Origin: Pezicula radicicola
Lineage: Eukaryota > Ascomycota > Leotiomycetes > Helotiales > Dermateaceae
Assembly: GCA_003008705.1 (NCBI GenBank)
Contig: PDUO01000035.1
Coordinates: 254,101-318,100, forward strand
Reading direction: 5' to 3'
Length of the DNA: 64,000 bases
The notes below the pieces were generated by a model, which made no database searches, was not told the origin of the DNA, and worked only from the letters and a program-made list of their open reading frames with translations. The translations under genes were made by a program, and so were the position numbers. Positions 44,835-55,484 of the stretch are shown here, piece after piece. How positions within the stretch are numbered: position 1 is the stretch's first letter; each line of letters starts with the position of its first letter.

Positions 44835-47652
44835 CTAAAACTGAGTCTCAGGCCAAGTCATCGTCATATCCATATCTTCATTGGCATAGAAATCCCCGAG
44901 GACATAATGAAAATTTCGTTGCTCTTGAGTGCTTGGAAAACCAGACATTCCATCAAAGAGATTCGGTACATGTGGGTCGTCAAGGAAAAACTGTGGTAAG
45001 ACTCTGTGTTAGCATTGATACGGTCTAGATATGGAGATAATAATAAAGGCTCAATTTCGAATGCCGAAAGTTATTGCGTGCAATACCATATTTAAAATAG
45101 AAGCCGCTCTTATGAAGATACGAACCTGAAGTGCCGGGTCCGCCAAATAAGTCTGTTCATTTGTATAGCCACTTGTGTGGTCAGGGACACCAATTTCCAA
45201 AGGATTTGGGGCAAAACCCTCACCACTAGGTTGGGGCTGTGAGGATCCTAGGTGGTGATTGTGAATACGGTCGAGAACGAAGATACATCTTAATGCCGCT
45301 GCATTAGTAGTACCGAGCTGAGATAGGCAGGTTCGTGCTTGTTCAACCGATCCTCTCCATATAACCGCAAAGTTGTCTTGCGGTGCCTGCAGCAAGCGTA
45401 CATCCAGGACCAATACGGCCTGAAACAGGAAGTAAGTCGCGTACCAGGAGATACCTTGGTGTAGATTATCATTTCCCATGCAGAATGTCGATATTGACTG
45501 GACAGTCTCAATGGCAACGTGCAAGCAGTTGCGCACTGCAACTTCATTCTCCGATGGTGTCTTAGAAGAGCGTTGGCCACCTCGCCACAGCATCATTCTA
45601 AGGTTCTGCTCCTTCCAGAGAATACTCGCTCTTGGACCAGCAAACCCTATTGGAAGAAGCAAAGTCAGCGGGGAAAATTACCTTGCATGAGAAATTCTCT
45701 GCAATACTACTCACAATCGGGAGGGTTGGGCGCTGTAAAATAGGGAGGCAGTGAGTCCCTCCATGCCCTGAGTTGGCCCTCAAATATTGTAGCTAGCTCT
45801 TCACTGATTGCCGCATTACTGATATGAGAGGCAAGGAATTCGTTATAAATTCTGTTTGCAATAACCGCTAATCGTGCTTGAGCGATCATTGCCGAATAAG
45901 TAGTAGGGAAGCTAACGGGAGAGGGTAGAGGCGAGGATACATCTTGCGACGTCATATGCTAGATATGTCAATAAATTCCTTCTACCACGACCTGAACAAC
46001 CTACTAAATCATCAACATTCTGAGGTAAGCGAACATCTATAAATGAGTCGGAGGCAGTTGTTGGTCGACCCATTGTGATGCTGAAGCCGGAATCAAACAC
46101 TGTTGCATATCAGTACCTAACAAATAGAGCTGGCAATTGAGTAAAGTACTATAAAGAATCCACCAGATTCGTCGTCTCATCTCAATACCTAATGTATTTC
46201 GCACTTCGTTGGTAGCAGTGATTTCCCGATGAAGACCAAGTCCCAATGCCATTCTGAAAGCTATTCCAATCATATTATATCCAGTATTGGGTCGGTCTCT
46301 CTTCTGTATATAATTTCCCTAGCCACATTTAGCGGACCGTAAATACGGTGAACCCTCTAGGGTATATATACCATGAGTGAGAAGATTTGAACGCCGACTA
46401 AAGTTCCAGATTCGAGCATACCAGTTGAGAGACGCGATCGGGCCTCTAGATAATAGGGAGAGTCATCCTGATTGTCTCCAGCGCTGAGAGTCCAGTGTCC
46501 AATGGCAAGAACAATATAGAAGATAATGTGCCACGTAGAGCTGTTAGAAATTTGATCTCTCCTATTGTAGCTTTCACGGAAAACTACGGAAGTTCTTAGC
46601 TAGGAAGGTAGAATTGATCATTTGGGAATACGTACTCTGGCGATGTAAAATGGGATATGAGGTATTGTATAGCATGAAGTACGCATCTACGAGGCCGTCA
46701 ATCACCATTGAAGATCCAAGATATTCCTCCCTTAACAGCGTCCCAGAATCTGAACGCTGCCTTCTTGCTATTAGCTCCGTCAATTGTTTCCTGGAAGGAT
46801 CGTCAAGGGGACCTCTTCCACTAAGCGAGAGCAATGACGATATGGTTTGCAGCATACTTGAACCGGCACTGCTACCTGTACAGACACCAGTAAGCGTCGA
46901 ATAAATAAAAGTAAGTGTGCGGGGCTAGTACCGAGATATCCTGAGGCCGACGGGTTGGTAGACAACAAGGCCATGCCATCCCGGAGTGCGTGTACCTGGT
47001 CGTCTTTACCCGACAGCGGCTCTTCATGCCATTCAAAATCATTGGACGAGTCGGGACTCACGCCCTCAACATTTTGGCTCGGGGGACTTAGAGAGGACTC
47101 GGGCTGAGGTGGTGACTCATGGGACAGTTGACCTTGAAGTGCTGCATCAATATTTATACCTGGGTTCAGAGTTTTCAAAAGCGAGGTCAACTGTTCGCAA
47201 CGATGTTCAGCAGCGTCTAGATTCCTGGATATATCGATAAGCGAGATATAAAGGTAACAAAAGGCGCACTTATACACTTACTTCCTGGTGAGTGGCGTTC
47301 TGATCGGACGTGCTTCATAGATGCATTCCCGTTTCGTCTTGGCACAGAAGGCACATGGATTTTCGCCTGTACACTGTTGGCAGCGTCAGATAAGCGGGAC
47401 TAAGTAGGTGTACGGTGAAGCAAGGGGGTAGTTTAATAAACGCCTCACCTTGCTTTTGCGCTTCTGGCATTGGATGCACTGTAGAGATGTCAGACAAGCA
47501 TATTCGCATATTCGCATATTCGCATACTGCGGGGAATGGGGAATGGGGACTGGTGCAATCACAAAGAACAGGACGTAGTAGAGTGGGGTGGGGGAAGAAC
47601 ATACGGCTCGGGGTTGGGGTCGTTGTGACCCTGATGGCTCATTCTGGCTCAT
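44835..47652 (-). CDS. Zn2Cys6 transcription factor with fungal-specific TF domain, 11 exons
   Basis: Exons 47652-47605, 47478-47449, 47373-47282, 47224-46932, 46875-46636, 46583-46372, 46318-46150, 46099-46005, 45958-45715, 45646-45126, 44990-44835 join in frame to 699 residues. The zinc cluster is Cys17, 20, 27, 33, 36, 43 (CX2CX6CX5CX2CX6C), split by two introns with a 10-codon exon (CIQCQKRKSK). A coiled-coil-like stretch, NLDAAEHRCEQLTSLLKTL, follows. The middle-homology domain is clear: LVDAYFMLYNTSYPILHRQI, YYLEARSRLSTGMLESGTLV, NYIQKRDRPNTGYNMIGIAF, RMALGLGLHREITATNE, RRRIWWILYMFDSGFSITMG. The final exon ends FDGMSGFPSTQEQRNFHYVL...PETQF, a C-terminus typical of this class. Genes regulated cannot be told from the sequence; similarity is to Gal4/XlnR-type regulators. 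The last intron (135 bp) has a GTTCGT donor. Confidence 0.9.
47499..47526. repeat. GCATATTC tandem octamer in intron 1 of the Zn2Cys6 gene
   Basis: About three and a half exact 8-bp units, between the splice sites that separate the N-terminus from the zinc cluster. Confidence 0.85.
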
Positions 47653-48275
47653 GTTTGACACACGCCAACATACCCCATGGGGTCCAAGGTGGATGACAGT
47701 ATGTGTAGGAGCAAAGTTGCCCTGTTGAATGTAATCGACTGAGTCGTGTCACGCTAGACCAAAGCTTAAATTTAAATCCAGGGCAATAACCGAGCTCACC
47801 CATCTGACAACTACAATGCGAATACCGAGCGAGTACTGCACACTTCACTTCGCACCCAAAACTTCATATGTGTGCATTATATCTTCGCAAAGGTAACAAC
47901 AATCGCCAATCTCGTCTACTTCCGACAGCCCCAACATTGTACTCTTTCGCCTTTCGAGTTTATTCGCCGTTAGCAGGGAGGCGTCACAGAGCACGACCAC
48001 CCCACTGGATAGACTGGATAGGGCCAAAAGCTAGCGCCTGTCGTTCTACCATCCTAAGCAGAGCAGAGTATCAGGACACCATCTTTCATGCAGACTGCAC
48101 ACCTATCTTTGTCCCTTGGTCCCACTCTTCGAAACAAGAATAATTCCCCAAGGCTACTTGCTGAATGTTGAGAAGCTAAGCGGGCCGGAGGACTGTCGTC
48201 CGCCAGAATTGATCGGCTCACTTTGCTGTATATATTGTCTCGTCCCATCAATCCTGTGCTCAATTTCTACCTCAT
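47653..48275. promoter_or_regulatory. Divergent promoter region, Zn2Cys6 factor / YFH7-like kinase
   Basis: 623 bp between divergent start codons. I see no repeat or clear operator. Confidence 0.5.
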
Positions 48276-48992
48276 ATGTTCCGAAATACCCTCGTTCCAG
48301 AAGGTACGATGGAAGCAGTATATTCCTCGTTGACAGCCCGAGCTATAGCGCTTAAAACACTATGCGACGACAAGAACCAGTACAGAGTCGTCGTAGCACT
48401 TGCTGGTCCTCCGGGTTCAGGCAAGTCCACCATCACAGCAGAAGTAATCAAAAGGCTCAATTCCACGGCAAAGGTTCCTTTCGCAGCTGCTGTCCCAATG
48501 GATGGATTCCACCTCTCGCGCGCCACCCTCGACAGGTTACCCAACAGCGCAGAGGCATACAAACGTCGCGGCGCATCCTGGACTTTTGATGCAGCGGGCG
48601 TGCTCAAATTGGCCAAGGCTCTGCATTGTTCCCGGACGGTGAAATCCAAAGTCATTCTGGCGCCGAGCTTTGATCATGCAGCAAAAGACCCTCTCCACGA
48701 TGGTATAGTTCTGTCACCAGACATCACATTTGTCATCTTAGAAGGCAACTATCTGCTCTTGGATGAAAAGCCATGGTCGCAAATTGCTGGCTTAGTAGAC
48801 GATACATGGTTTGTGGACGTTTTGCCAGAGCTGGCTAAGGAGAGGATTGCGAAAAGGCACCTTAAGAGTGGAATTGAAAGTACTTGGGAAGCCGCCGTGC
48901 ATCGTGTGGAGGAAAACGACCTATTGAATGGAGCTTATATTAGGGAAAAGCTCGTTTGCCCAGCTGTAACTGTACAGAGTATTGAGGAATAG
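48276..48992 (+). CDS. P-loop kinase of the YFH7/uridine kinase-like group
   Basis: A single exon of 238 residues (227 if it starts at the second Met, 48309, MEAVYSSLTARAIALK). The Walker A loop is GPPGSGKST (residues 44-52), preceded by the hydrophobic strand RVVVALA. PMDGFHLSRATLDRLP is the substrate-side motif seen in the phosphoribulokinase/uridine kinase superfamily, where the Asp acts as base. KRRGASWTFDA is the matching lid region, APSFDHAAKDPLHDGI contains the family FDH-DP signature, and VILEGNYLLLDEKPWSQI is the Walker B-like strand ending in the EGNYL motif. KERIAKRHLKSGI is the arginine-rich lid. Yeast Yfh7 and related bacterial proteins have this layout, but their physiological substrate is not settled, so I name no reaction beyond ATP-dependent phosphoryl transfer. 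No targeting peptide is obvious. Confidence 0.85.
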   Translation: MFRNTLVPEGTMEAVYSSLTARAIALKTLCDDKNQYRVVVALAGPPGSGKSTITAEVIKRLNSTAKVPFAAAVPMDGFHLSRATLDRLPNSAEAYKRRGASWTFDAAGVLKLAKALHCSRTVKSKVILAPSFDHAAKDPLHDGIVLSPDITFVILEGNYLLLDEKPWSQIAGLVDDTWFVDVLPELAKERIAKRHLKSGIESTWEAAVHRVEENDLLNGAYIREKLVCPAVTVQSIEE

Positions 48993-50262
48993 ATGAGATG
49001 TGCGTGTTGATATGTTGATAAGTGAGCGAGCGACTCTTTTTATTTATAATGAATGAGACTATAGTTTGCACTTACCATTTTGTGAAGATGTGCGCTTAAC
49101 AAGAATGCTGATACTGTAGGAGTCATTTCGTTTTTGCGGGCTCGACTTGAGCCGAGAGTTCACTGTCGCTTCACACTGAACTATCATTATATCATATCTC
49201 TCCTACAAAACAAACAGCATGCATGCCACCAAGGCAGGCGGATGGATGGCTCGGGCCGGTGGCTTAATCTCACTTACCGCGCTTGGCTTTACATCGGCTC
49301 AATGGATGGAAGGAAGGTGGCTCGAAAGTCTGAGAAGAAGAAGGGAGAAAGAGAGGTTGGAATCGCTCTCCATTTTATCTCCAATTGTAGGATAGGCAGA
49401 GACACCAGCCACAGAAAGAAATCTGTGATGTGCGGTACGAAAGTATACTGCCGGAGTAGATCAACACCGAGGTCCTCCGTACTCCGAGGGAAGACCGGAG
49501 GCTTTCGGGGGTTGGACTTGCTTTTCACAGGTACGAAAGGTACTTGTGGCGGTCGTCGGCCACCGAATCCAGCTCTTTGGGATGTTAGCGTACCGTCATG
49601 CTTCTCTTGCATGATCTGGGAAGTGACAGAAGCTGTGTAACTCTGTATCAAAGCTGAAGGGTGAAGGTGAAAAGGCGCGTAGACTTGTGGTTAAGAGCGG
49701 CAAATTATCAACTCGGGCAGGCTTCGGATTGCCCTTTCAGGTTTGCAAAGTGGGAGAGATCCCGTCTCCTCGTGTCGAGGCCACAAAGAGGCCCATGTGA
49801 TAATTGAGAAAATCTGCGCTGGCGATGAGCCTCCTAGGTACGAAAGTGACTGCGCACTTAGTTGTAGACGGAATCTAACGGGGAGGGGGTGGTTTACGGT
49901 TAATAACTACCTTGGTAGTTGCAATAGTTCTGTCGTGTTATGTATGGTTTCGGCGCAAACTACTGGCTTACCGAGTGCAACTGAATAGTCTAAATTGCTT
50001 TCATCCTGTCTAATCGCATGCGCTTCACTTATCGTGTGGCTTGTGCGCCCAAAAACTGCACTGTGCTGCACCACACTGCCTGTGTGTTTTCGTAAGGCCG
50101 CCCTACGGACCCCAGTTGCCGCCAATCTCTGCAAAAGAAATACGCTCAAGCTCTAAATTTGTTTAATCCATATCCGACGTTGACTCTTCGTCTCTCCCAG
50201 ATACCATCAACATCTCCTCCCTATTTCAACCCTCGTCCTTCTACCCTCCACCTCTCTGGAGC
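48993..50262. other. Intergenic region upstream of the alternative NADH dehydrogenase
   Basis: 1.27 kb. It contains the 3' UTR of the kinase gene and the promoter of the dehydrogenase. A 168-codon plus-strand frame at 49134-49640 is basic and without motif, and I do not consider it a gene. A pyrimidine-rich stretch (50185-50255) precedes the start codon. Confidence 0.5.
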
Positions 50263-52095
50263 ATGGCCTCAACCGCACGAGCAATGATGAGGCTTCGCGC
50301 TGCACCAATTGGCCTCAACCCAGTAGCTCGTCGCTCCATTGCGACGTCATCTCCCTTCCTCACACGCTCGCAATTGAGCTCTCGCGTTGCCCTCGACAGA
50401 AGCAAATTCCAGCAGTCCTTTCGTCGCACCTACGCGGATATTGCTCCTGCGAAGAAGCCTAAGAGATTCCGATTCTTCAGATTCTTATGGCGCGCAACCT
50501 ACATCTCCGCCATCGCCGGCACAGCTTACATGGCTTACGGCGTTTATGAGCTGCGAAACCCAGACGACCAATTCGAGTCAGATCCCTCAAAGAAGAACCT
50601 TGTTATCTTAGGTAAATGCTGCGATACTATAGACCCTGCTTGCGCTAACATGATTGTTCAGGTACTGGTTGGGGTGCTGTCTCACTCCTGAAGAAACTCG
50701 ACACAGAAAACTACAATGTTATTGTCATCTCACCCCGAAACTACTTTCTCTTCACTCCGCTGCTGCCATCATGTACAACCGGTACCGTCGAACATCGATC
50801 TATTATGGAACCAATTCGAAGTATAACAAGACATAAGAAGGCCGCCGTCAAGTTCTATGAAGCAGAAGCAACCAAGATTGATCCTGAGAGAAAGGTTGTT
50901 TCGATCAATGACAACTCGGATATCAAGGGTGCTTCTAACCAGACTGACGTTCCATACGATATGCTTGTTGTCAGTGTAGGCGCAGAGAATGCTACTTTCG
51001 GTATCCCAGGTGTTAAGGAGCACTCGTGTTTTCTAAAGGAAATTGGCGACGCGCAGCAGATTCGTAAGAAGATCATGGACTGTGTAGAGACGGCGACCTT
51101 CAAGGACCAAACTCCAGAAGAGATTGAACGTCTCTTGCACATGGTCGTTGTAGGTGGTGGACCGACTGGTGTTGAGTTCGCCGGTGAGCTCCAGGATTTC
51201 TTCGACCAAGATATCAAGAAGTGGGTCCCTGAAATTAGCGACAAGTTCAAGGTAACCTTGATTGAAGCTCTTCCCAATGTCCTCCCCATGTTCTCCAAGC
51301 AACTCATCGAATACACCGAGTCGACATTCAAGGAAGAGAAGATTACCATCAAGACAAAGACCGCAGTAAAGAAAGTGACCGAGAAGACTGTTGAGGCTGA
51401 GGCAACTGGCCCAGATGGAAAGAAGACGACTGAAATAATGCCATACGGTCTCCTCGTTTGGGCTACCGGAAACGCAGTTCGACCAGTTGTAAAGGACCTT
51501 ATGTCCCAAATCCCAGCACAGAAGGATTCAAGGAGAGGTCTTGCCGTCAACGAGTACCTAGTTGTTCAGGGAACCAAAGATATCTGGGCAACTGGTGACT
51601 GCGCCGTTGCAGGATATGCACCAACAGCTCAAGTAGCCTCCCAAGAAGGTGCTTTTCTAGCTCGCCTTTTCAATACCATGGCCAAGAGCGAGGCAATTGA
51701 GTCGCAGATCCATGACCTTTCCTCAAATCTGAACATTCAACCCGGTGACGCAGCAGCCGTTGCAAACGAAATCGAAGCGCACGAGAAGCAGTTGCGACGA
51801 ATTAAGGATATCAAGCCTTTCCATTATACGCATCAAGGATCCTTGGCCTACATTGGAAGCGAGAGAGCGGTGGCTGATGTCAGCTGGTTGAACGGCAACT
51901 TTGCCACAGGTGGTGGTTTAACATATTTGTTTTGGAGAAGCGCCTACTTAAGCATGTGCTTTAGCAGTAAGTAAAGCTCAACCTCAATTTTGTTCAACCG
52001 TACTGACGTTCTTCCCTACAGCACGAAACCGTGTCCTGGTGGTTCTCGACTGGTTAAAGTCAAAAGCATTCGGCCGTGATGTTTCTCGAGAGTAA
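50263..52095 (+). CDS. Alternative (type II, rotenone-insensitive) NADH dehydrogenase of mitochondria
   Basis: Three exons (50263-50611, 50662-51966, 52022-52095) give 575 residues. The N-terminus is Arg/Ser-rich (MASTARAMMRLRAAPIGLNP...RRSIATSSP), a mitochondrial presequence. It is followed by a membrane stretch, FLWRATYISAIAGTAYMAYG, typical of external NDE enzymes inserted in the inner membrane facing the intermembrane space. The FAD site is VILGTGWGAVSLLKKL (from about 114, spanning the first splice) and the NADH site VVVGGGPTGVEFAGELQDFF (from about 278). PYDMLVVSVGAENATFGIPG, LLVWATGNAVRP and DIWATGDCAVAGYAPTAQVA are the other flavoprotein motifs. The C-terminal amphipathic helix (RNRVLVVLDWLKSKAFGRDV) attaches the enzyme to the membrane. 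It passes electrons from NADH to ubiquinone without proton pumping. No EF-hand insertion is present. External (NDE) rather than internal (NDI) placement is likely but not proven. Confidence 0.95.
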
Positions 52096-53543
52096 GGAGA
52101 AGAGTGATGCCGATGAGCTCAGAGCAGAAACTGAGAGGTTCGGGAGGGTAGACTTGGTGTTGGAAAGATGAGGGTGATGACGCCAGAAATGCCACCAAAG
52201 CAGTGTACACTTTTTCCCTTCTGTTGATGCGTTTTTTCCTTAATAACGGAGCACTGGAATGGTTGGTAAATGAATAGAAAGGGAGGCTACAGTTTTAGTT
52301 AGTGAGTCGAAGAAATACCATGTAGAAAGCTCTGAAGAAAGAAATTCGGAATCAAAAACCAGTAGACATAAGAAAGAGTCGATATCCAGTGGAGAGTGAG
52401 TTTCCTTTATACCGAATCAGACTTGTGGTGCTTTGGCGGTTTGGCTGAAATCGGCTGATTGGTGCATAACATCGCGCGCCGGTAATAGTTAACGGCAGCC
52501 AAAGAGATCGGACGGTTAAGTTTTCAGCCCACGATCTATCCGACTCTTTGGGTCAGGTACGGTACCAAGAAACGAACAATCTTCCTCGTGGCTCATTATT
52601 AGTGCTCTTAATCGCATGGTGCGATGTTGTCTTGCAATGAGTGGCAAGACTCAGACACTCAGAAACAGAGTGAAACTGTAGCCCCACTCATCGATTTCCA
52701 GAAATGAGTACAACCTCACCACCACACCAAGATATAATTACCATTCAGGGAATAGAGCATTTCACATTCAAAGATCAGCAAAGATATAGAGATTCACAAA
52801 ATAGATTTCCCCTATTAAGCCCCGCCATGATATTCAACGCGCATCCCTTCCTGCCCCTTTTAGCTCTGCGCATAGCGAAGATGCACGAGCGAAGACCAAA
52901 GTCAACCAAAAAAGAGCCCTCTCAATGTTGCAAAAACCGACAGTATATCCTCCGACCTCGTCTCGCAGGGCAGCCAACTAGGTAGCTCCCTTCCTCATTT
53001 ATATCCTCAGCTCCAAAATGATGTCGTCTCCTCTGGAGAAAGACTTAAAAACAACATTGAGGCCAAGAGATAGTCAGTATAATTTTGCAGAAATAGAGAA
53101 CAAATAAAACTGGACCAATTTCAAAATATGTACGATCGCGGTGCCAGACACGCATGATCGTCAGTAAGTCGTCATGCAAGTTCGTGGCGTAAAATGACAG
53201 AGGAAATAGCAAAAACACAAACAAGGAGATGAGATGAGATCAAGGAGACGCTTCGTCTTATGGGAGGAATTCGATCAGTATTAGAACGAAGCAAAACCAA
53301 GGAAAAAGATTGATGAACATGAAAAAAACACAACGCTAAGCGGCCGTCAGCCGTCAAGATATATACGCTCTCCCTATCAAAAAATAGCATCCACTAACGC
53401 CTCCCAGATTGTCTTCGAAAGTTCGCTAGCCACGAATCTGCGGAAGATGGCGCCGCATCCTCTGCCCTCATCGCCAATTACACCAGACGCGAATAAAGAT
53501 GAAGCGTACTTTTAGACCAGTCATCACCTGTTTCTTAAAACAT
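52096..53543. other. Convergent intergenic region
   Basis: 1.45 kb between the stop codons of the dehydrogenase and the homeobox gene. It should contain two long 3' UTRs. Open frames are short and random in appearance. Confidence 0.5.
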
Positions 53544-55484
53544 TTACTGAGGTGGGTGGGCCTCAGGTGACATGCTCGACGGATCGATTGTGTTGTCGAA
53601 CTGAACCAGCTGGTTCATGTCCATATCTGCAGCAGCTTGCTCAGCATACGCGGGTGAGTGGGCATGCATAGGCAGGTTTAGAGTGTGCTTCGAGTACATT
53701 TCGTTCAGCCCAGAGCCATCATCCGACATATTCGAATGATGGTCGTGTCCCATGCTATAAACATCTGCAGACGCGCTACGGTGCATCATTGAAAGCGGTG
53801 GGGATTGGTCGACAATTGCTGGATCTCCATGGCTCATAAATGACAGCGGCGAAACAGATGGTGGCACTAAGCTTGATGGGTCTGGTGAAAGGAAGGGCAT
53901 CGCATAGGAAGTATTCTGATAGCTGGCGGCTTGCATTCCACCCGTTTCTGGCCCTTGTGAGCCGTAGAACGGGCTGTGGGCATAGTCCGAGGGAGATGCA
54001 CAATGGGACGCAGTTGTAGCTGCAGACATCGGGTACTGTCTGTATTCCATACCATACCCAGTTGATGTGTCAATTCGCAAGTTTGGCCCTATAGGTCCCA
54101 GTGTGTTTGGCTGTTGTGGGACGGGTGCAAAGATGTTTGGGTTGTGTGGCTGCTGCTGAGTCTCACCGGGATGCTGAATGAGAAATGACGGCATGGGGTT
54201 ATTGAACATCGAGAAATCGACAGCCATTGGAACAGATCGACTCCTTTGTCTCTTGTGACCGGGTCCACGAGCACCTGGGTGGGCGCTGATGCCCCATTGA
54301 GATTCTTGGTACATGCCAACGTGAGCTTGACCAGTAAAATTTGGCTGCGATGAAGGTCGGCCTGTTGGAGATACGGGTGCTGAGACAGACAATTGCTGAT
54401 GATGATGGTCGAATGGATTGTGTCGATTCATAAAAGATTCAAGTGAGACAAGCTTGGCCAATTGGCCACTGAGCACCTTGGGATGACCACCAAGATGATG
54501 GATCATGATCTGAGACGCTTGCTGGTCTTCTGTGAAATCACCACACTGGAAGAAACCTCCAGATCCAGACGAATCCATGAAGAAGTTCGGTGGTTGGTTG
54601 AGCTCAACGACCAAACCACCAGGCTTTCCCGACTCAAGGTCTCCATTTTCCAGGAAGATATTCTTGATGTAGGCGAAAGGGTATTCAATCTTGTAGCCGG
54701 CTTGGTCGTTGTTGATGTAATATGTCATGCATCCTTTGTCAGGTGAGTAGAATATGATCAAGTCCATCGCATTCTGGCCCACCCGTCTCCATGATCCCAC
54801 GCTAAGAGATCGACACGAAAGATGGTGGATAACTACAGATGTCAGCACGCTATCCAACTAACCGCAAAATTCCTCCAAACTTACCAACTTTGCCTTGGGA
54901 AGTCTGGTCGCCTCCCATCATCATGCCGCCTCCGTAGGGCATCAGTCCCGATCGGCCGAGGAAGTTTCCTCCCATCGGCTTGCCGGACTCCATCGCTTGT
55001 ATTGCGAGGTAGTTTCGCATGGATTCGGGAATGTCATCGCAGTTTTCGCCGGTCTCGATGCTCTTCTTCGCCAAGAGCTTTATTTTGGCTCGTCTGATGT
55101 TCTTGGTTAGTTTGTCTGATCGTCCCATGTTTGCATAAAAACTCGCCTGTTCTGAAACCAAATTTGTACAGATCGTTCAGTCATGTTTATGTCCTCGGCA
55201 ATTCTTTCTCTCACAGTCGCGGTTGGCGTAGGATTTTTATTGAATTCCATCTCAAGTGTAACCAATTGATCCTGAGTAGCCCTTTGTCGTTTCTGGTTCT
55301 TTTGCTGCTGAGTCAAAGTACTTTTGCGAGGAGGTCTCCGTGATGCCGAATTTCCATTTGCAGAGTTAGAATTCGACGCAGTAGGGGATGGTGTGGAGGA
55401 CATCTTGATCTCTCTGTCTTCCTCCAACATGTCGGACATGCTGTCGTTGTGGGCCGGAGTCATCTGATCCATTGGATGCTCCAT
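53544..55484 (-). CDS. Homeobox transcription factor
   Basis: Three exons (55484-55147, 55093-54885, 54832-53544) give 611 residues. The homeodomain spans about residues 62-121: [40 protein letters not shown] and the recognition helix [14 protein letters not shown]. The first intron falls inside the last motif and has a GC donor (AG/GCGAGT), the only way to restore NRRAKIK. Beyond it, [20 protein letters not shown] starts a second conserved block that includes [40 protein letters not shown] and NIFLENGD, probably an effector domain characteristic of this fungal class. The rest is Ser/Pro/Gln/Met-rich. Proteins of this layout control conidiation and development in other ascomycetes (HTF1/HOX2 type); orthology is my inference. 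The very long upstream region fits a developmental regulator. Confidence 0.92.

Noticed and set aside
42611..48992. Secondary-metabolite or transport cluster (membrane protein, Zn2Cys6 factor, kinase)
   Set aside because: No synthase, oxidase or transporter of a cluster type is present, and the kinase and membrane protein look like ordinary single genes.
49134..49640. 168-codon plus-strand frame upstream of the alternative NADH dehydrogenase
   Set aside because: Biased, basic composition without domain; an overlapping frame on the other strand is equally long.
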